A DNA stretch of 64,000 nucleotides from Thermoanaerobacter sp. (GTDB taxonomy: Bacteria > Bacillota > Thermoanaerobacteria > Thermoanaerobacterales > Thermoanaerobacteraceae), in the NCBI GenBank assembly GCA_014896455.1, contig JADBKJ010000026.1, positions 109,026-173,025 on the forward strand, written 5' to 3'. This document shows positions 54,168-63,954 of this stretch, piece by piece (the stretch's first letter is position 1; the number at the start of each line of letters is the position of its first letter). Position numbers and translations under genes: made by a program. Under the pieces are notes generated by a model. It was not told where the DNA came from, did no database searches, and worked only from the letters and a program-made list of their open reading frames with translations.

Positions 54168-54662
54168 TCATTTTTTATGAAACATTTCCATGTTTTCCTG
54201 TAGTGTCTCTAAATCTTCTTCATGCTCAATTTCATCTTCTAATATTTCTAATATTAAATGATAAGTTACGGGATCAACATCTTTTAATTCTGAAAGCATT
54301 TTATTATAAACTTCAATAGCACATTGCTCACCTTTAATATTTTGTTCTAACAATACTTTCACATCCGGATTGTCTGGCACATCATATCCACAATTGGTCA
54401 GTTTATACCAATCTTCGGGATTTACTATAGGAGTTCCCCCTAATTTGATAATGCGCTCAGCTATTTTTTCTGCGTGTTCTAATTCTTCACCCGCATGTTC
54501 TGCCAATTCAGCTGCTACAACTCCCCCCATAGGCCCTCTGACAATTTTGGCCCCTATCCAATATTGATAGTATGCTAACCACTCATCAGCAAAAGCTTTA
54601 TTTAGAGACTCAATAATTCTGTCTACATCTTTTCCCACTATTTCTCTTCCTTTTGTCCCCAT
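54168..54662 (-). CDS. Ferritin-like/Dps-like di-iron protein
   Basis: 164 aa. EWLAYYQYWIGAK, ELAEHAGEELEHAEKIAERI, GEQCAIEVYNKML and ILEDEIEHEEDLE give the four E/E-x2-H ligand helices. The size suits archaeal DpsL or bacterioferritin-like proteins. Likely stores iron or consumes peroxide. First gene of the SOR operon; ATG after AGGAGG. Confidence 0.87.
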   Translation of the reverse strand: MGTKGREIVGKDVDRIIESLNKAFADEWLAYYQYWIGAKIVRGPMGGVVAAELAEHAGEELEHAEKIAERIIKLGGTPIVNPEDWYKLTNCGYDVPDNPDVKVLLEQNIKGEQCAIEVYNKMLSELKDVDPVTYHLILEILEDEIEHEEDLETLQENMEMFHKK

Positions 54663-54939
54663 GGATATCTCCTCCTAAACTTTATTATTTACAACTTATA
54701 TTATTTCGCGGATATTAGCTACGTTACTAACTGTATTAAAATCTTATTTTGTACTTTAATCCAACATTTTATTTTACTTCGTCTTTAGTTTTATTATACC
54801 ATAGAATTATCAAAAAGCAAAAAACTTTTATAAATTTTTATTCGACAAAATATTACAAAACAATGATTTCTTTTTGAAAAATAGTTATGATATAATAATA
54901 TAAAATGTTATTTGATAATAACTTAAGGAGAGGTGAAAA
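54663..54939. other. Divergent intergenic region
   Basis: 277 bases between the ferritin-like operon and korA. Minus strand: TTGCTT, 16 bases, TATAAT near 54795. Plus strand: extended -10 TGATATAAT near 54889. At 54841-54847 lies TTCGACA, the reverse of the Spo0A-box core TGTCGAA. No gene seen. Confidence 0.5.
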
Positions 54940-56622
54940 ATGGATTACACAATTTTAATTGGAGGAGAAGCAGGACAAGGCATTGACACAACCGCAAATC
55001 TTCTAGCAAAGATCTTGAAAAGACACGGTTTTTATGTCTTTTCAAATAGTGATTACATGTCTAGAATTAGAGGTGGACATAATTTCATGCAAGTAAGATT
55101 TTCAGATAAGCCTTTACATTCTCACATTTCACAAAATGACATAATATTTGCATTAAATAAAGAAACAATTGAAATCCACCACAAAAATCTAACTAAAACT
55201 GGTGTTATAATATGTGACAAAGATATCCCTTTAGAGGGTATAAAAGGAAAAGCATTGTCACTTCCTCTTTTAGAAACTGCAAAAGAACTAAAAAACCAAA
55301 AAGTATTTACAACAGTTGGATTAGGTGTTATTCTCAAATATTTCTCTTTGGATCTTTCTATAGGAGAAAAAGCAATAAAAGAAGAATTTAATAATAAAGA
55401 TATAGCAGAACTAAATTTACAAGCCTTAAAAAAAGGCTATGACCTTATTGATACAGAAATTTCTTTAAAAACATCAAAAGATGAAAATATACTAATAAAT
55501 GGTAATCAAGCCGTAGCCTTGGGCGCAATTGCTGCTGGTTGTAAATTTTATTGCGGGTATCCGATGACCCCTTCTACTGGAATACTCACCTTTATGTCCC
55601 ACCATTCCAATGAGATGGGAATAGCAGTAGAACAAGTGGAAGATGAAATAGCTGCCCTTAATATGGCACTAGGTGCCTCTTACGCTGGTGTTAGAGCTAT
55701 GACAGGTTCTTCAGGTGGTGGCTTTGCGCTAATGGTAGAAGCCCTCAGCCTAGCTGGAATGATTGAAGTCCCTGTTGTAGTTATTGACGTGCAAAGACCC
55801 GCACCAGCAACAGGTTTTCCCACCAGGACTGAGCAGGCTGACCTGCAGTTTGTAATATATGCAGGACATGGTGAATTTACAAGAATGGTAATCGCTTTAA
55901 GAGATGTAGAAGATGCCTTTTACCAAACAGCAAGAGCCTTTAACATAGCCGAAAAATATCAGATCCCTGTATTACTTTTAAGTGACCAGCACTTAGCAGA
56001 TAGCTTGAAAACTGTAGAGCCCTTTGATTTTGATAAAATTTCCATAGAAAGACATATATCTGGAGAAGAAGCCATTACAGAGGAAGAATACAAAAGATAC
56101 AAAATAACGCCAACGGGTGTATCTCCCCGCATATTGCCTGGAAAAATACCCGGACAAGTCGTTTTAGTAGATAGCGATGAACACGACGAAGAGGGACACA
56201 TAACAGAAAGTGCTGAAATAAGAAAAGCTATGGTAGAAAAAAGACTGAGGAAATTTGAATATCTAAAAGAAGAAATACAGGAGCCCTGGTTTATAGGGAA
56301 AGAAAACCCCGAAAACCTGATAATAGGTTGGGGTTCAACTTATGGTGCGATAAAAGAAGCTGTTGAGAATCTAGTTGATGAAGGATTGTCAGTAGGAGCC
56401 TTAATATTTGGCGATATATGGCCTTTGCCGACACAAAGACTTTTTGAGCTAAGTAAAAACGCTAAAAAAATAATAGATATAGAACAAAATGCCACTGGAC
56501 AATTAGAAAAACTCATAAGGCAGGAAGCTTTAATAAAAGCTACCCATAAAATCTTAAAATACGATGGAAGACCTTTTAGCAGTGATGAAGTATATAGCAA
56601 GCTTAAGGAGGTTTTAGTATGA
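54940..56622 (+). CDS. korA: 2-oxoacid:acceptor oxidoreductase, gamma-alpha fusion subunit
   Basis: 560 aa. Residues 1-175 are a gamma domain (GGEAGQGIDTTANLLAK, SRIRGGHNFMQVRFS); 185-560 is the alpha domain (GNQAVALGAIAAGCKFYCG, YPMTPSTGI, AGVRAMTGSSGGG). No ferredoxin domain. Substrate is probably 2-oxoglutarate or another 2-oxoacid; not settled by sequence alone. The stop overlaps the korB start as ATGA. Confidence 0.93.
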   Translation: MDYTILIGGEAGQGIDTTANLLAKILKRHGFYVFSNSDYMSRIRGGHNFMQVRFSDKPLHSHISQNDIIFALNKETIEIHHKNLTKTGVIICDKDIPLEGIKGKALSLPLLETAKELKNQKVFTTVGLGVILKYFSLDLSIGEKAIKEEFNNKDIAELNLQALKKGYDLIDTEISLKTSKDENILINGNQAVALGAIAAGCKFYCGYPMTPSTGILTFMSHHSNEMGIAVEQVEDEIAALNMALGASYAGVRAMTGSSGGGFALMVEALSLAGMIEVPVVVIDVQRPAPATGFPTRTEQADLQFVIYAGHGEFTRMVIALRDVEDAFYQTARAFNIAEKYQIPVLLLSDQHLADSLKTVEPFDFDKISIERHISGEEAITEEEYKRYKITPTGVSPRILPGKIPGQVVLVDSDEHDEEGHITESAEIRKAMVEKRLRKFEYLKEEIQEPWFIGKENPENLIIGWGSTYGAIKEAVENLVDEGLSVGALIFGDIWPLPTQRLFELSKNAKKIIDIEQNATGQLEKLIRQEALIKATHKILKYDGRPFSSDEVYSKLKEVLV

Positions 56623-57467
56623 AGTATGAATACAAGCTTTATGAGCCTTCATGGTGCCCTGGTTGTGGGAATTACATGATAAGAACAGCTCTAAAACAGG
56701 CATTAGAAGAACTAAACCTAAATCCTCATGAAGTAGTTTTAGTAACGGGTATAGGTCAAGGTGCAAAGATGCCCCATTACATAAAAATAAATGGTTTTAA
56801 TGGCTTGCATGGACGTGCTGTTCCTCCTGCTATTGGTATAAAATTGGCTAATAAAAATTTAAAAGTAATTGTAGAATCCGGTGATGGTGATACATATGGA
56901 GAAGGTGGCAACCATTTTATACATGCGATAAGGCGAAACATTGATATTGCTCACTTTGTCCATGATAATCAAATTTATGGTTTAACCAAGGGTCAAGCCT
57001 CCCCTACTACCGCTAAAGGTCAAAAAACCACTCTGCAATTTGACGGAGTAAAGTTAGAACCTTTAAATCCTCTAGCTTTAGCCTTGACTATGGGAGCAGG
57101 ATTTGTAGCAAGAGGCTTCTCTGGTGACATACCTCATCTTGTAAATTTAATGAAGGAAGCTATAACCTATAAAGGCTATGCTCTACTGGATATTCTTCAG
57201 CCTTGTGTTGTATGGAACAAAGTCAACACTTTTGCCTGGTATAAAGAGAGGGTATATCATCTACCAGAAGATTACGACTATACAAATAAAGAAGAAGCCT
57301 TTAAAAAAGCAATAGAATTTGGAGATAAAATTCCAATAGGTATAATTTACAAAGTCGAAAAAGAAACTTATGAAGAAAAATTTGATTTTATAAAAAACGG
57401 TCCTCCTTTAGTGGATGTAGAGCTTAATCCAAAAAATGTGGAAAAATTAATTAAAGAATTTATTTGA
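56619..57467 (+). CDS. korB: 2-oxoacid:ferredoxin oxidoreductase, beta (TPP) subunit
   Basis: 282 aa. SWCPGCGNYMIRTALKQAL, GIGQGAKMPHYI, TPP site ESGDGDTYGEGGNHFIHAI and DNQIYGLTKGQ. Four-base overlap with korA. Two-gene form of the oxidoreductase, distinct from the four-subunit VOR at 31-33 kb. Confidence 0.94.
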   Translation: MKYEYKLYEPSWCPGCGNYMIRTALKQALEELNLNPHEVVLVTGIGQGAKMPHYIKINGFNGLHGRAVPPAIGIKLANKNLKVIVESGDGDTYGEGGNHFIHAIRRNIDIAHFVHDNQIYGLTKGQASPTTAKGQKTTLQFDGVKLEPLNPLALALTMGAGFVARGFSGDIPHLVNLMKEAITYKGYALLDILQPCVVWNKVNTFAWYKERVYHLPEDYDYTNKEEAFKKAIEFGDKIPIGIIYKVEKETYEEKFDFIKNGPPLVDVELNPKNVEKLIKEFI

Positions 57468-57480
57468 TTTATATTTCAAA

Positions 57481-57525
57481 AAATAGGGACAGCCCATATT
57501 AATTTTTTACTAGCTGTCCCTATTT
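57481..57525 (+). terminator. Terminator after korB
   Basis: Thirteen-base stem AAATAGGGACAGC/GCTGTCCCTATTT, followed by TTATTATTG. Confidence 0.82.
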
Positions 57526-57577
57526 TTATTATTGAGATTTTCTTTATAACAAAATTAATTTAAAACATCTAAGATTG

Positions 57578-57740
57578 CTATAGTACATTCAGCTTTCCTT
57601 CTTTTTCTAATACCTCTGCTGCCAAATTATATTTTTCATCAAAAAACGACTTTAAAACTACCAGGTCCTTTGACATTGCTATTTTGAGCAGTTTTTTCGC
57701 CTGCTATTCCTAAGCCACAAAAGTTCCTACTGTTACTTCA
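57578..57740 (-). pseudogene. Remnant of a small gene
   Basis: On the minus strand a 32-codon frame from ATG 57676 to TAG 57578 encodes a charged helical peptide (MSKDLVVLKSFFDEKYNLAA, then EVLEKEGKLNVL). The same frame continues upstream (AKKLLKIA) until two close stops, and a shifted frame gives [10 protein letters not shown]. This looks like a decayed gene of 60-80 codons with frame changes. No ribosome site is seen. Confidence 0.4.
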
Positions 57741-57741
57741 A

Positions 57742-60354
57742 TCAATACTGTTTTTTAAAAAATTTAACTACCTCCATTGCTAAAAGAGGTGTAACTGACA
57801 TTGCAATAATTATATCCCAGTCATAAACATTAATATTTTTAAGTCCAAATATAGTGTTTAAAGGAGTTACAATTAGAATAACCTGTAGCAAAATTGCCAC
57901 TATCAAAGCAAAAATCATGTATTTGTTTGTAAACAATCCTACCTTAAAAATGGACTTGTCTGACCTTACATTTAAAGCTTGAGCAAGCTGCGACAAAGTC
58001 AGTACCGCAAAAGCCATAGTCCTTGCAGTTTCTATATTTTGTTTAAGTCCTATTACAAAAGCAATTAATGTTGTGAGTCCAATTAACATGCCTTCAAGCG
58101 GTATCCTATAAGCCAACCCTCCTGCAAAAATACTTTCTCCTTTTGGTCTGGGCTTCTTCTCCATTATATCTCTTTCCGGCGGTTCAAATCCAAGAGCAAT
58201 TGCCGGAAGACTATCAGTTATGAGATTTACCCACAGTATGTGAACAGGCTTTAAAGGCATTGGCATGCCTAATATTGTAGCAATAAACAGTGTGACTATT
58301 TCACCAAAATTACAGCTTAATAAATAGTGAATAGCTTTCTTTATATTTGCAAATATAGTTCTACCCTCTTCTACTGCTGCAACTATTGTCGCAAAATTGT
58401 CATCTGTTAAAACCATATCTGCTGCTTCTTTTGCAACATCGGTACCAGCTATACCCATTGCAACTCCAATATCTGCCTGTTTAAGGGCAGGTGCATCATT
58501 TACACCATCACCTGTCATTGCTACCACAGCACCATTTTTTTGCCACGCTTTTACAATTCTCATTTTATGCTCAGGAGATACCCTTGCAAAGACAGATATT
58601 CTTTTTATCCTTTCCTTTAATTCTTCATCAGAGATTTTGTCAAGGTCTTCGCCTGTTACTGCTTCATCATTATCCTCGTAAATTCCAAGCTCTCTTGCTA
58701 TCGCAGAAGCCGTTATCTTATGGTCACCCGTTATCATAACAGGTTTTATTCCTGCTTTTTTGCATATTTCAACTGAATGTTTGGCCTCCAGTCGTGGTGG
58801 ATCTATCATACCTATAAGCCCTATAAATATCAAATCTTTTTCCATTTCATCGCTACTCAAATTTTCTGGTATTTCTTTTACATCTTTATACGCAACTGCA
58901 ATAACTCTTAAAGCCTCTCTTCCCATTTCCTCGTTAATAGAACTTAACCTATTTTTTTCTATTTCATCAAAGGGTAAAATTTTATTGTTTTTCAAAATAT
59001 ACTTACATCTTTTTAAAATATTGTCAGGTGCTCCCTTGGTAATTAATCTAAAGTCCTCTTTATCCATAACATGTATTGTTGACATCATTTTTCTATCTGA
59101 ATCAAAGGGTATTTCTGCAATTCTTGGAAATTCTTTTTCTATATCAGCTTTTTTTAAGCCTGCCAAATCATTTAGCGCAGCAACAATCGCAACTTCCGTA
59201 GGATCGCCTATCCCTTTTCCTTCCTCATCTATAAACGCATCAGTACATAATGCAGCATTTTTTAAAAGGAAATAATCTTCTTGTTTTACTTCATCTTTTT
59301 GGGCATTCACTTTTCTATCATTAATATAAAGCTTCACAACTGTCATCTTATTCTGTGTAAGGGTTCCTGTTTTGTCAGAACAAATAACATTTGTACTGCC
59401 AAGCGTTTCTACAGCCGGAAGTTTCCTTATTATCGCATTTTTCTTAATCATCTTTTGCACGCCAAGTGCAAGCGTAACAGTTATAATAGCAGGGAGTCCC
59501 TCAGGAATCGCTGCAACAGCAAGGCTTACAGCCGTCATAAACATATCAAATGCTGGTCTTTTTTGAAGTACTCCTATTGCAAATATTATTGCGCTTATCA
59601 CAAGCGCAGCTGTTCCTAAATATTTGCTCAATTCTTCAAGTTTTAATTGAAGTGGCGTTTTGACATTCATTTCGTTCTCAATGAGACCTGCTACTTTCCC
59701 CATTTCGGTATCCATACCTGTAGCAATCACAATAAATTTACCTCTGCCGTAAGTAACCGTAGTACCCATGTACACTAAATTAAGCCTATCTCCTAAAGGT
59801 ATATTTTCATTTTCTATTACAGTATCAACTTTATCAACAGGTACTGATTCACCAGTTAATACTGATTCATCTACTTTAAGGTTTTTAGCCTCCACCAATC
59901 TTCCATCTGCAGGTATGATATTTCCTGCTTCTATTAATACTACGTCTCCTATTACAAGAGAAGATGCTTCAACTTCCATTACTTTCCCATCTCTTATTAC
60001 TTTTGCAAGAGGTTGAGACAATTTCTTAAGAGCTTCAAGAGACTTCTCAGCTTTGTTTTCCTGAATTGTTCCTAATAATGCATTTAAAATTACAACAACT
60101 AATATTATACTTGCATCTATTGTCTCTCCAAGAAAAAAAGATATAATTGAAGCAATAATAAGAATTAACACCATATAATCTTTAAACTGTTCAAGAAATA
60201 ATGAAAATATTGATTTCTTTTTCTTTTCTTTTAAGACATTTTTACCATATTTAAATAACCTTTCATTAGCTTGCTCTTGTGTCAAGCCATTTTTATCATC
60301 AGTTTCTAATTCTTTTTTTATCTCTTCTACATCCATATTCCAATATCTTTTCAT
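57742..60354 (-). CDS. P-type cation ATPase, Ca2+/Mn2+ (PMR1/SERCA) type
   Basis: 870 aa. N-terminal cation ATPase domain, actuator loop [12 protein letters not shown]4 PEGLPA ion site, phosphorylation site [12 protein letters not shown], hinge [20 protein letters not shown], and M6 [15 protein letters not shown]. This is the P2A calcium/manganese type. The yybP-ykoY riboswitch upstream argues for Mn2+ export. The start is ATG 60354 after AAAGGAGGGC. Confidence 0.95.
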   Translation of the reverse strand: MKRYWNMDVEEIKKELETDDKNGLTQEQANERLFKYGKNVLKEKKKKSIFSLFLEQFKDYMVLILIIASIISFFLGETIDASIILVVVILNALLGTIQENKAEKSLEALKKLSQPLAKVIRDGKVMEVEASSLVIGDVVLIEAGNIIPADGRLVEAKNLKVDESVLTGESVPVDKVDTVIENENIPLGDRLNLVYMGTTVTYGRGKFIVIATGMDTEMGKVAGLIENEMNVKTPLQLKLEELSKYLGTAALVISAIIFAIGVLQKRPAFDMFMTAVSLAVAAIPEGLPAIITVTLALGVQKMIKKNAIIRKLPAVETLGSTNVICSDKTGTLTQNKMTVVKLYINDRKVNAQKDEVKQEDYFLLKNAALCTDAFIDEEGKGIGDPTEVAIVAALNDLAGLKKADIEKEFPRIAEIPFDSDRKMMSTIHVMDKEDFRLITKGAPDNILKRCKYILKNNKILPFDEIEKNRLSSINEEMGREALRVIAVAYKDVKEIPENLSSDEMEKDLIFIGLIGMIDPPRLEAKHSVEICKKAGIKPVMITGDHKITASAIARELGIYEDNDEAVTGEDLDKISDEELKERIKRISVFARVSPEHKMRIVKAWQKNGAVVAMTGDGVNDAPALKQADIGVAMGIAGTDVAKEAADMVLTDDNFATIVAAVEEGRTIFANIKKAIHYLLSCNFGEIVTLFIATILGMPMPLKPVHILWVNLITDSLPAIALGFEPPERDIMEKKPRPKGESIFAGGLAYRIPLEGMLIGLTTLIAFVIGLKQNIETARTMAFAVLTLSQLAQALNVRSDKSIFKVGLFTNKYMIFALIVAILLQVILIVTPLNTIFGLKNINVYDWDIIIAMSVTPLLAMEVVKFFKKQY

Positions 60355-60389
60355 TAGTAGCCCTCCTTTAAAAATTTTTGCAAAATGAA

Positions 60390-60510
60390 ATAGACCTTTA
60401 CTTTGTAGTATCCCACAAAGTAAAGGTCTCACTCGCATTTTTTGCTCAATCAGCCGGGCAAAGCCGTCATGACGACTGATTGATTTAGAGTTACTCCCCT
60501 TTACTCTTAT
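60390..60510 (-). ncRNA. yybP-ykoY: yybP-ykoY (Mn2+) riboswitch with terminator
   Basis: Minus strand: AGTAAAGGGGAGTAACTC (P1 5' side and conserved GGGGAGUA), AATCAGTCGTCATGACGGC, TTTGCCCGGCTGATTGAGC, then GCGAGTGAGACCTTTAC (P1 3' side). AGTAAAGG pairs with CCTTTACT. The P1 3' strand is also the left arm of a 15-base hairpin (60392-60406/60415-60429). Mn2+ binding should stabilise P1 and prevent that hairpin, turning on the ATPase gene. Confidence 0.9.
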
Positions 60511-60523
60511 CTAATTAATGAAC

Positions 60524-60598
60524 TGGAGCTGGCAGTGGGATTCGAACCCACGACCTGTTGATTACGAATCAACTGCTCTGCCACTGAGCTACGCCAGC
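60524..60598 (-). tRNA. tRNA-Thr (CGT)
   Basis: 75 nt with encoded CCA; acceptor GCTGGCG/TGCCAGC, anticodon loop TTCGTAA (anticodon CGT). Confidence 0.93.
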
Positions 60599-60626
60599 AA
60601 TAGCTAAAAACTCCGTAAAAAAATTA

Positions 60627-60702
60627 TGGTGCCTCGAAGTGGAATCGAACCACTGACACAGGGATTTTCAGTCCCTTGCTCTACCTACTGAGCTATCGAG
60701 GC
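60627..60702 (-). tRNA. tRNA-Phe (GAA)
   Basis: 76 nt with encoded CCA; acceptor GCCTCGA/TCGAGGC, anticodon loop CTGAAAA (anticodon GAA). Confidence 0.95.
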
Positions 60703-60711
60703 ATAATATAA

Positions 60712-60788
60712 TGGCGACCCAAAAGGGACTTGAACCCTCGACCTCCAGCGTGACAGGCTGGCGCTCTAACCAACTGAGCTATTGGGCC
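60712..60788 (-). tRNA. tRNA-Asp (GTC)
   Basis: 77 nt with encoded CCA; acceptor GGCCCAA/TTGGGTC, anticodon loop CTGTCAC (anticodon GTC). Confidence 0.94.
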
Positions 60789-60813
60789 GCATTATTATTT
60801 AATTTTTTTTAAA

Positions 60814-60889
60814 TGGTGGGCCTTCAGGGATTTGAACCCCGGACCAATCGGTTATGAGCCGACCGCTCTGCCAGCTGAGCTAAAGGCCC
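60814..60889 (-). tRNA. tRNA with CAT anticodon (Met or lysidine Ile2)
   Basis: 76 nt with encoded CCA; acceptor GGGCCTT/AAGGCCC, anticodon loop CTCATAA. It lacks the initiator C-A mismatch at the acceptor end, so it is either elongator Met or Ile2; sequence alone does not decide. Confidence 0.9.
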
Positions 60890-60894
60890 ATCTT

Positions 60895-60969
60895 TGGTGA
60901 CCCCGACGGGATTCGAACCCATGTTGCCGCCGTGAAAGGGCGGTGTCTTAACCACTTGACCACGGGGCC
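60895..60969 (-). tRNA. tRNA-Glu (TTC)
   Basis: 75 nt with encoded CCA; acceptor GGCCCCG/CGGGGTC (one G-U), anticodon loop CTTTCAC (anticodon TTC). Confidence 0.94.
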
Positions 60970-60972
60970 ACG

Positions 60973-61050
<78 letters not shown>

Positions 61051-61058
61051 ATATATTA

Positions 61059-61209
61059 TCCGGCAGCGACCTACTCTCCCGCTTATGCAGTACCATCGGC
61101 GCTGGAGGGCTTAACTAGCACCCCACCCGGTCTTGCGACCAGCCGGGGGCCCTTTGCGGACCGTGTTCGGAATGGGAACGGGTGTTTCCCCTCCGCTATC
61201 GCCACCGGA
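61059..61209 (-). rRNA. rrf: 5S rRNA with an internal insertion
   Basis: The minus strand begins TCCGGTGGCGATAGCGG, contains CCCATTCCGAACACGG, GTTAAGCCCTCCAGCGCC and GATGGTACTGCATAAGCGGG, and ends GTAGGTCGCTGCCGGA, so all 5S landmarks are present. Between CGAACACGG and GTTAAGCC about 44 extra bases (61117-61160) are inserted, making the gene about 150 nt. The insert folds as a GC hairpin with a GCAA loop. Confidence 0.92.
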
Positions 61210-61336
61210 TACTTAGACCCTCAAAACTGCACAAAGCCAAAGGTCAAGTCCTCGACTGATTAGTACCGGTCAGCTAAGAGTGTTTCCACTCTTACACCCC
61301 CGGCCTATCTACCTCGTGGTCTTCGAGGTGTCTTAC

Positions 61337-61408
61337 CCCGGCACTCAACTCTACTCACTAGCGGAAAGACTATTCTTTATCCTCCAGTAAGTATAGTTGA
61401 GTGCCGGG
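61337..61408 (-). other. Intervening sequence in 23S rRNA, near the 3' end
   Basis: Arms CCCGGCACTCAACT (61337-61350) and its complement (61395-61408) flank 44 AT-rich bases. It interrupts the segment between CTTCGAGG and GGAAACCTTATCTTGAGG, where most 23S rRNAs have only a few bases. A typical site for RNase III excision. Confidence 0.8.
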
Positions 61409-61521
61409 TGGGAAACCTTATCTTGAGGCGGGCTTCACGCTTAGATGCTTTCAGCGTTTATCCCCTCCGAACTTGGCTACCCAGCTGTGCACCTGGCGGT
61501 GCAACTGGTACACCATCGGTT

Positions 61522-61553
<32 letters not shown>

Positions 61554-61580
61554 TGCCTCTCAAGTTTCCTCCGCCCGCGA

Positions 61581-61724
<144 letters not shown>

Positions 61725-61741
61725 GACTCTTGGGGGAGATC

Positions 61742-61778
<37 letters not shown>

Positions 61779-61930
61779 GACGGCGTTCCCACTCACTGCC
61801 GCCGGATCACTAAGCCCGACTTTCGTCCCTGCTCGAGATGTCTCTCTCGCAGTCAGGCTACCTTCTGCCTTTGCACTCTCTCGCGCGATTCCCGTCCGCG
61901 CTGAGGTAACCTTTGGGCGCCTCCGTTACC

Positions 61931-61968
<38 letters not shown>

Positions 61969-62216
61969 CCATTGTCCCTACGCCGGATAACGGCTATAGG
62001 TTAGAATTCCGGTAATCCCAGGGTGGTATCCCAACGACGACTCCAGTAAGGCTGGCGCCCTACCTTCTCCGTCTCCCACCTATCCTGTACAAGAATTACC
62101 AAAATCCAGTGACAGGCTACAGTAAAGCTCCACGGGGTCTTTCTGTCCAATCGCGGGTAACTCGCATCTTCACGAGTACTACAATTTCACCGGGCCCCTC
62201 ATCAAGACAGCGCCCA

Positions 62217-62303
<87 letters not shown>

Positions 62304-63656
62304 TGGGGCTTCGGTTCAGAGCTTTTACACTTCCCCTTAACCTTCCAGCACCGGGCAGGCGTCAGCCCCTATACTTCGTCTTCCGACTTAGCAGAGACCT
62401 GTGTTTTTGGTAAACAGTCGCTTGGGCCTCTTCTCTGCGGCCTTTCGGCACTCCTTCTCCCTAAGTTACGGAGTCTTTTTGCCGAGTTCCTTAATGAGGG
62501 TTCTCCCGCTCGCCTGTGGATCCTCTCCTCGCCTACCTGTGTCGGTTTGCAGTACGGGCACCTCAGACCTCGATAGCGGCTTTTCTCGGCAGCTGCTTCG
62601 GTGGCTTCGCCTTACGGCTCCCCTTCTCAGACCCCTGCCTGTACGCGGATTTGCCTACGTACCCTTCGGTGCCTGATTGGACGTGCTCTACCAACCGCAC
62701 GCCCCACCTATCTCGCTGCGTCCCCGCTTCTCTTTGCGGCCCTCGGTGGTACCGGATTCTCTACCGGTTCCCCATCGCCTACGCTCTCGCCTCGGCTTAG
62801 GCCCCGACTTACCCTGGGTGGATTACCCTTCCCCAGGAAACCTCAGGCTTCCGGCGGTAAGGTTTCTCACCTTACTCTCGTTACTCATGCCGGCATTCTC
62901 TCTACTGTACAGTCCAGCTTAGCTTACGCCTCGCCTTCTACCCGTACAGTACGCTCCCCTACCCCACCGCTTCCGCGGTAGCCCCAGCTTCGGTGGCATG
63001 TTTGAGCCCCGTTCATTTTCGGCGCAGGACCTCTCGACCAGTGAGCTGTTACGCACTCTTTAAATGTATGGCTGCTTCTAAGCCAACATCCTGGTTGTCT
63101 TCGAACTCCCACTTCCTTTTCCACTTAACATGCCCTTCGGGACCTTAGCTGGAGGTCTGGGCTGTTCCCCTCTCGACTACGGATCTTATCACTCGTAGTC
63201 TGACTCCCAGGTTCCTCCCTATGGCATTCGGAGTTTGATAGGGTTCGGTAACCTACTTGGCCCCTAGCCCATTCAGTGCTCTACCTCCATAGGTTATACC
63301 CTGAGGCTAGCCCTAAAGCTATTTCGGGGAGAACCAGCTATCTCCGTGCTCGTTTGGCATTTCACCTCTACCCACAGCTCATCCCATGGCTTTTCAACGC
63401 CAACGTGGTTCGGGCCTCCACCAGATCTTACTCCGGCTTCACCCTGGCCATGGGTAGGTCGCACGGTTTCGGGTCTACGGCAGCAAACTCCCGCCCCCTT
63501 CGGACTCGCTTTCGCTTCGGCTCCGCTTTACGCTTAACCTCGCTTGCTACCGTAACTCGCCGGCCCGTTCTACAAAAAGTACGCCATCATCTGCTCTCTC
63601 GCAGACTCTGACTGCTTGTGGGCATATGGTTTCAGGTTCTCTTTCACTCCCCTCCC

Positions 63657-63687
<31 letters not shown>

Positions 63688-63886
63688 ATCCGCTATCGGT
63701 CACTTGGGAGTATTTAGCCTTGGGAGGTGGTCCTCCCTCCTTCCCACAGGGTCGCCTATCCCGTGGTACTCTGGTACCCACCTGCAAGCTTTCCCCTTTC
63801 GACTACAGGGCTTTCACCTTCTACGGCCGGCCTTTCCAGGTCCGTTCGCCTAGAGTACTCACTCACTTCTACGGTGGGCCCTAACC

Positions 63887-63954
63887 CCCGGCACTCAACT
63901 GAACAGTCAGTCTTCCTCTCCCCTTTTTACTAACTTGTTCAGTTGAGTGCCGGG
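63887..63954 (-). other. Hairpin insert in 23S rRNA, near the 5' end
   Basis: Eighteen-base stem CCCGGCACTCAACTGAAC (63887-63904) and complement (63937-63954) with a 32-base AT-rich loop. It lies where Bacillus 23S has a short hairpin after the GGGGAGGAGCCCAAACC region. Its first 14 stem bases equal those of the 61337 insert. Confidence 0.78.
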
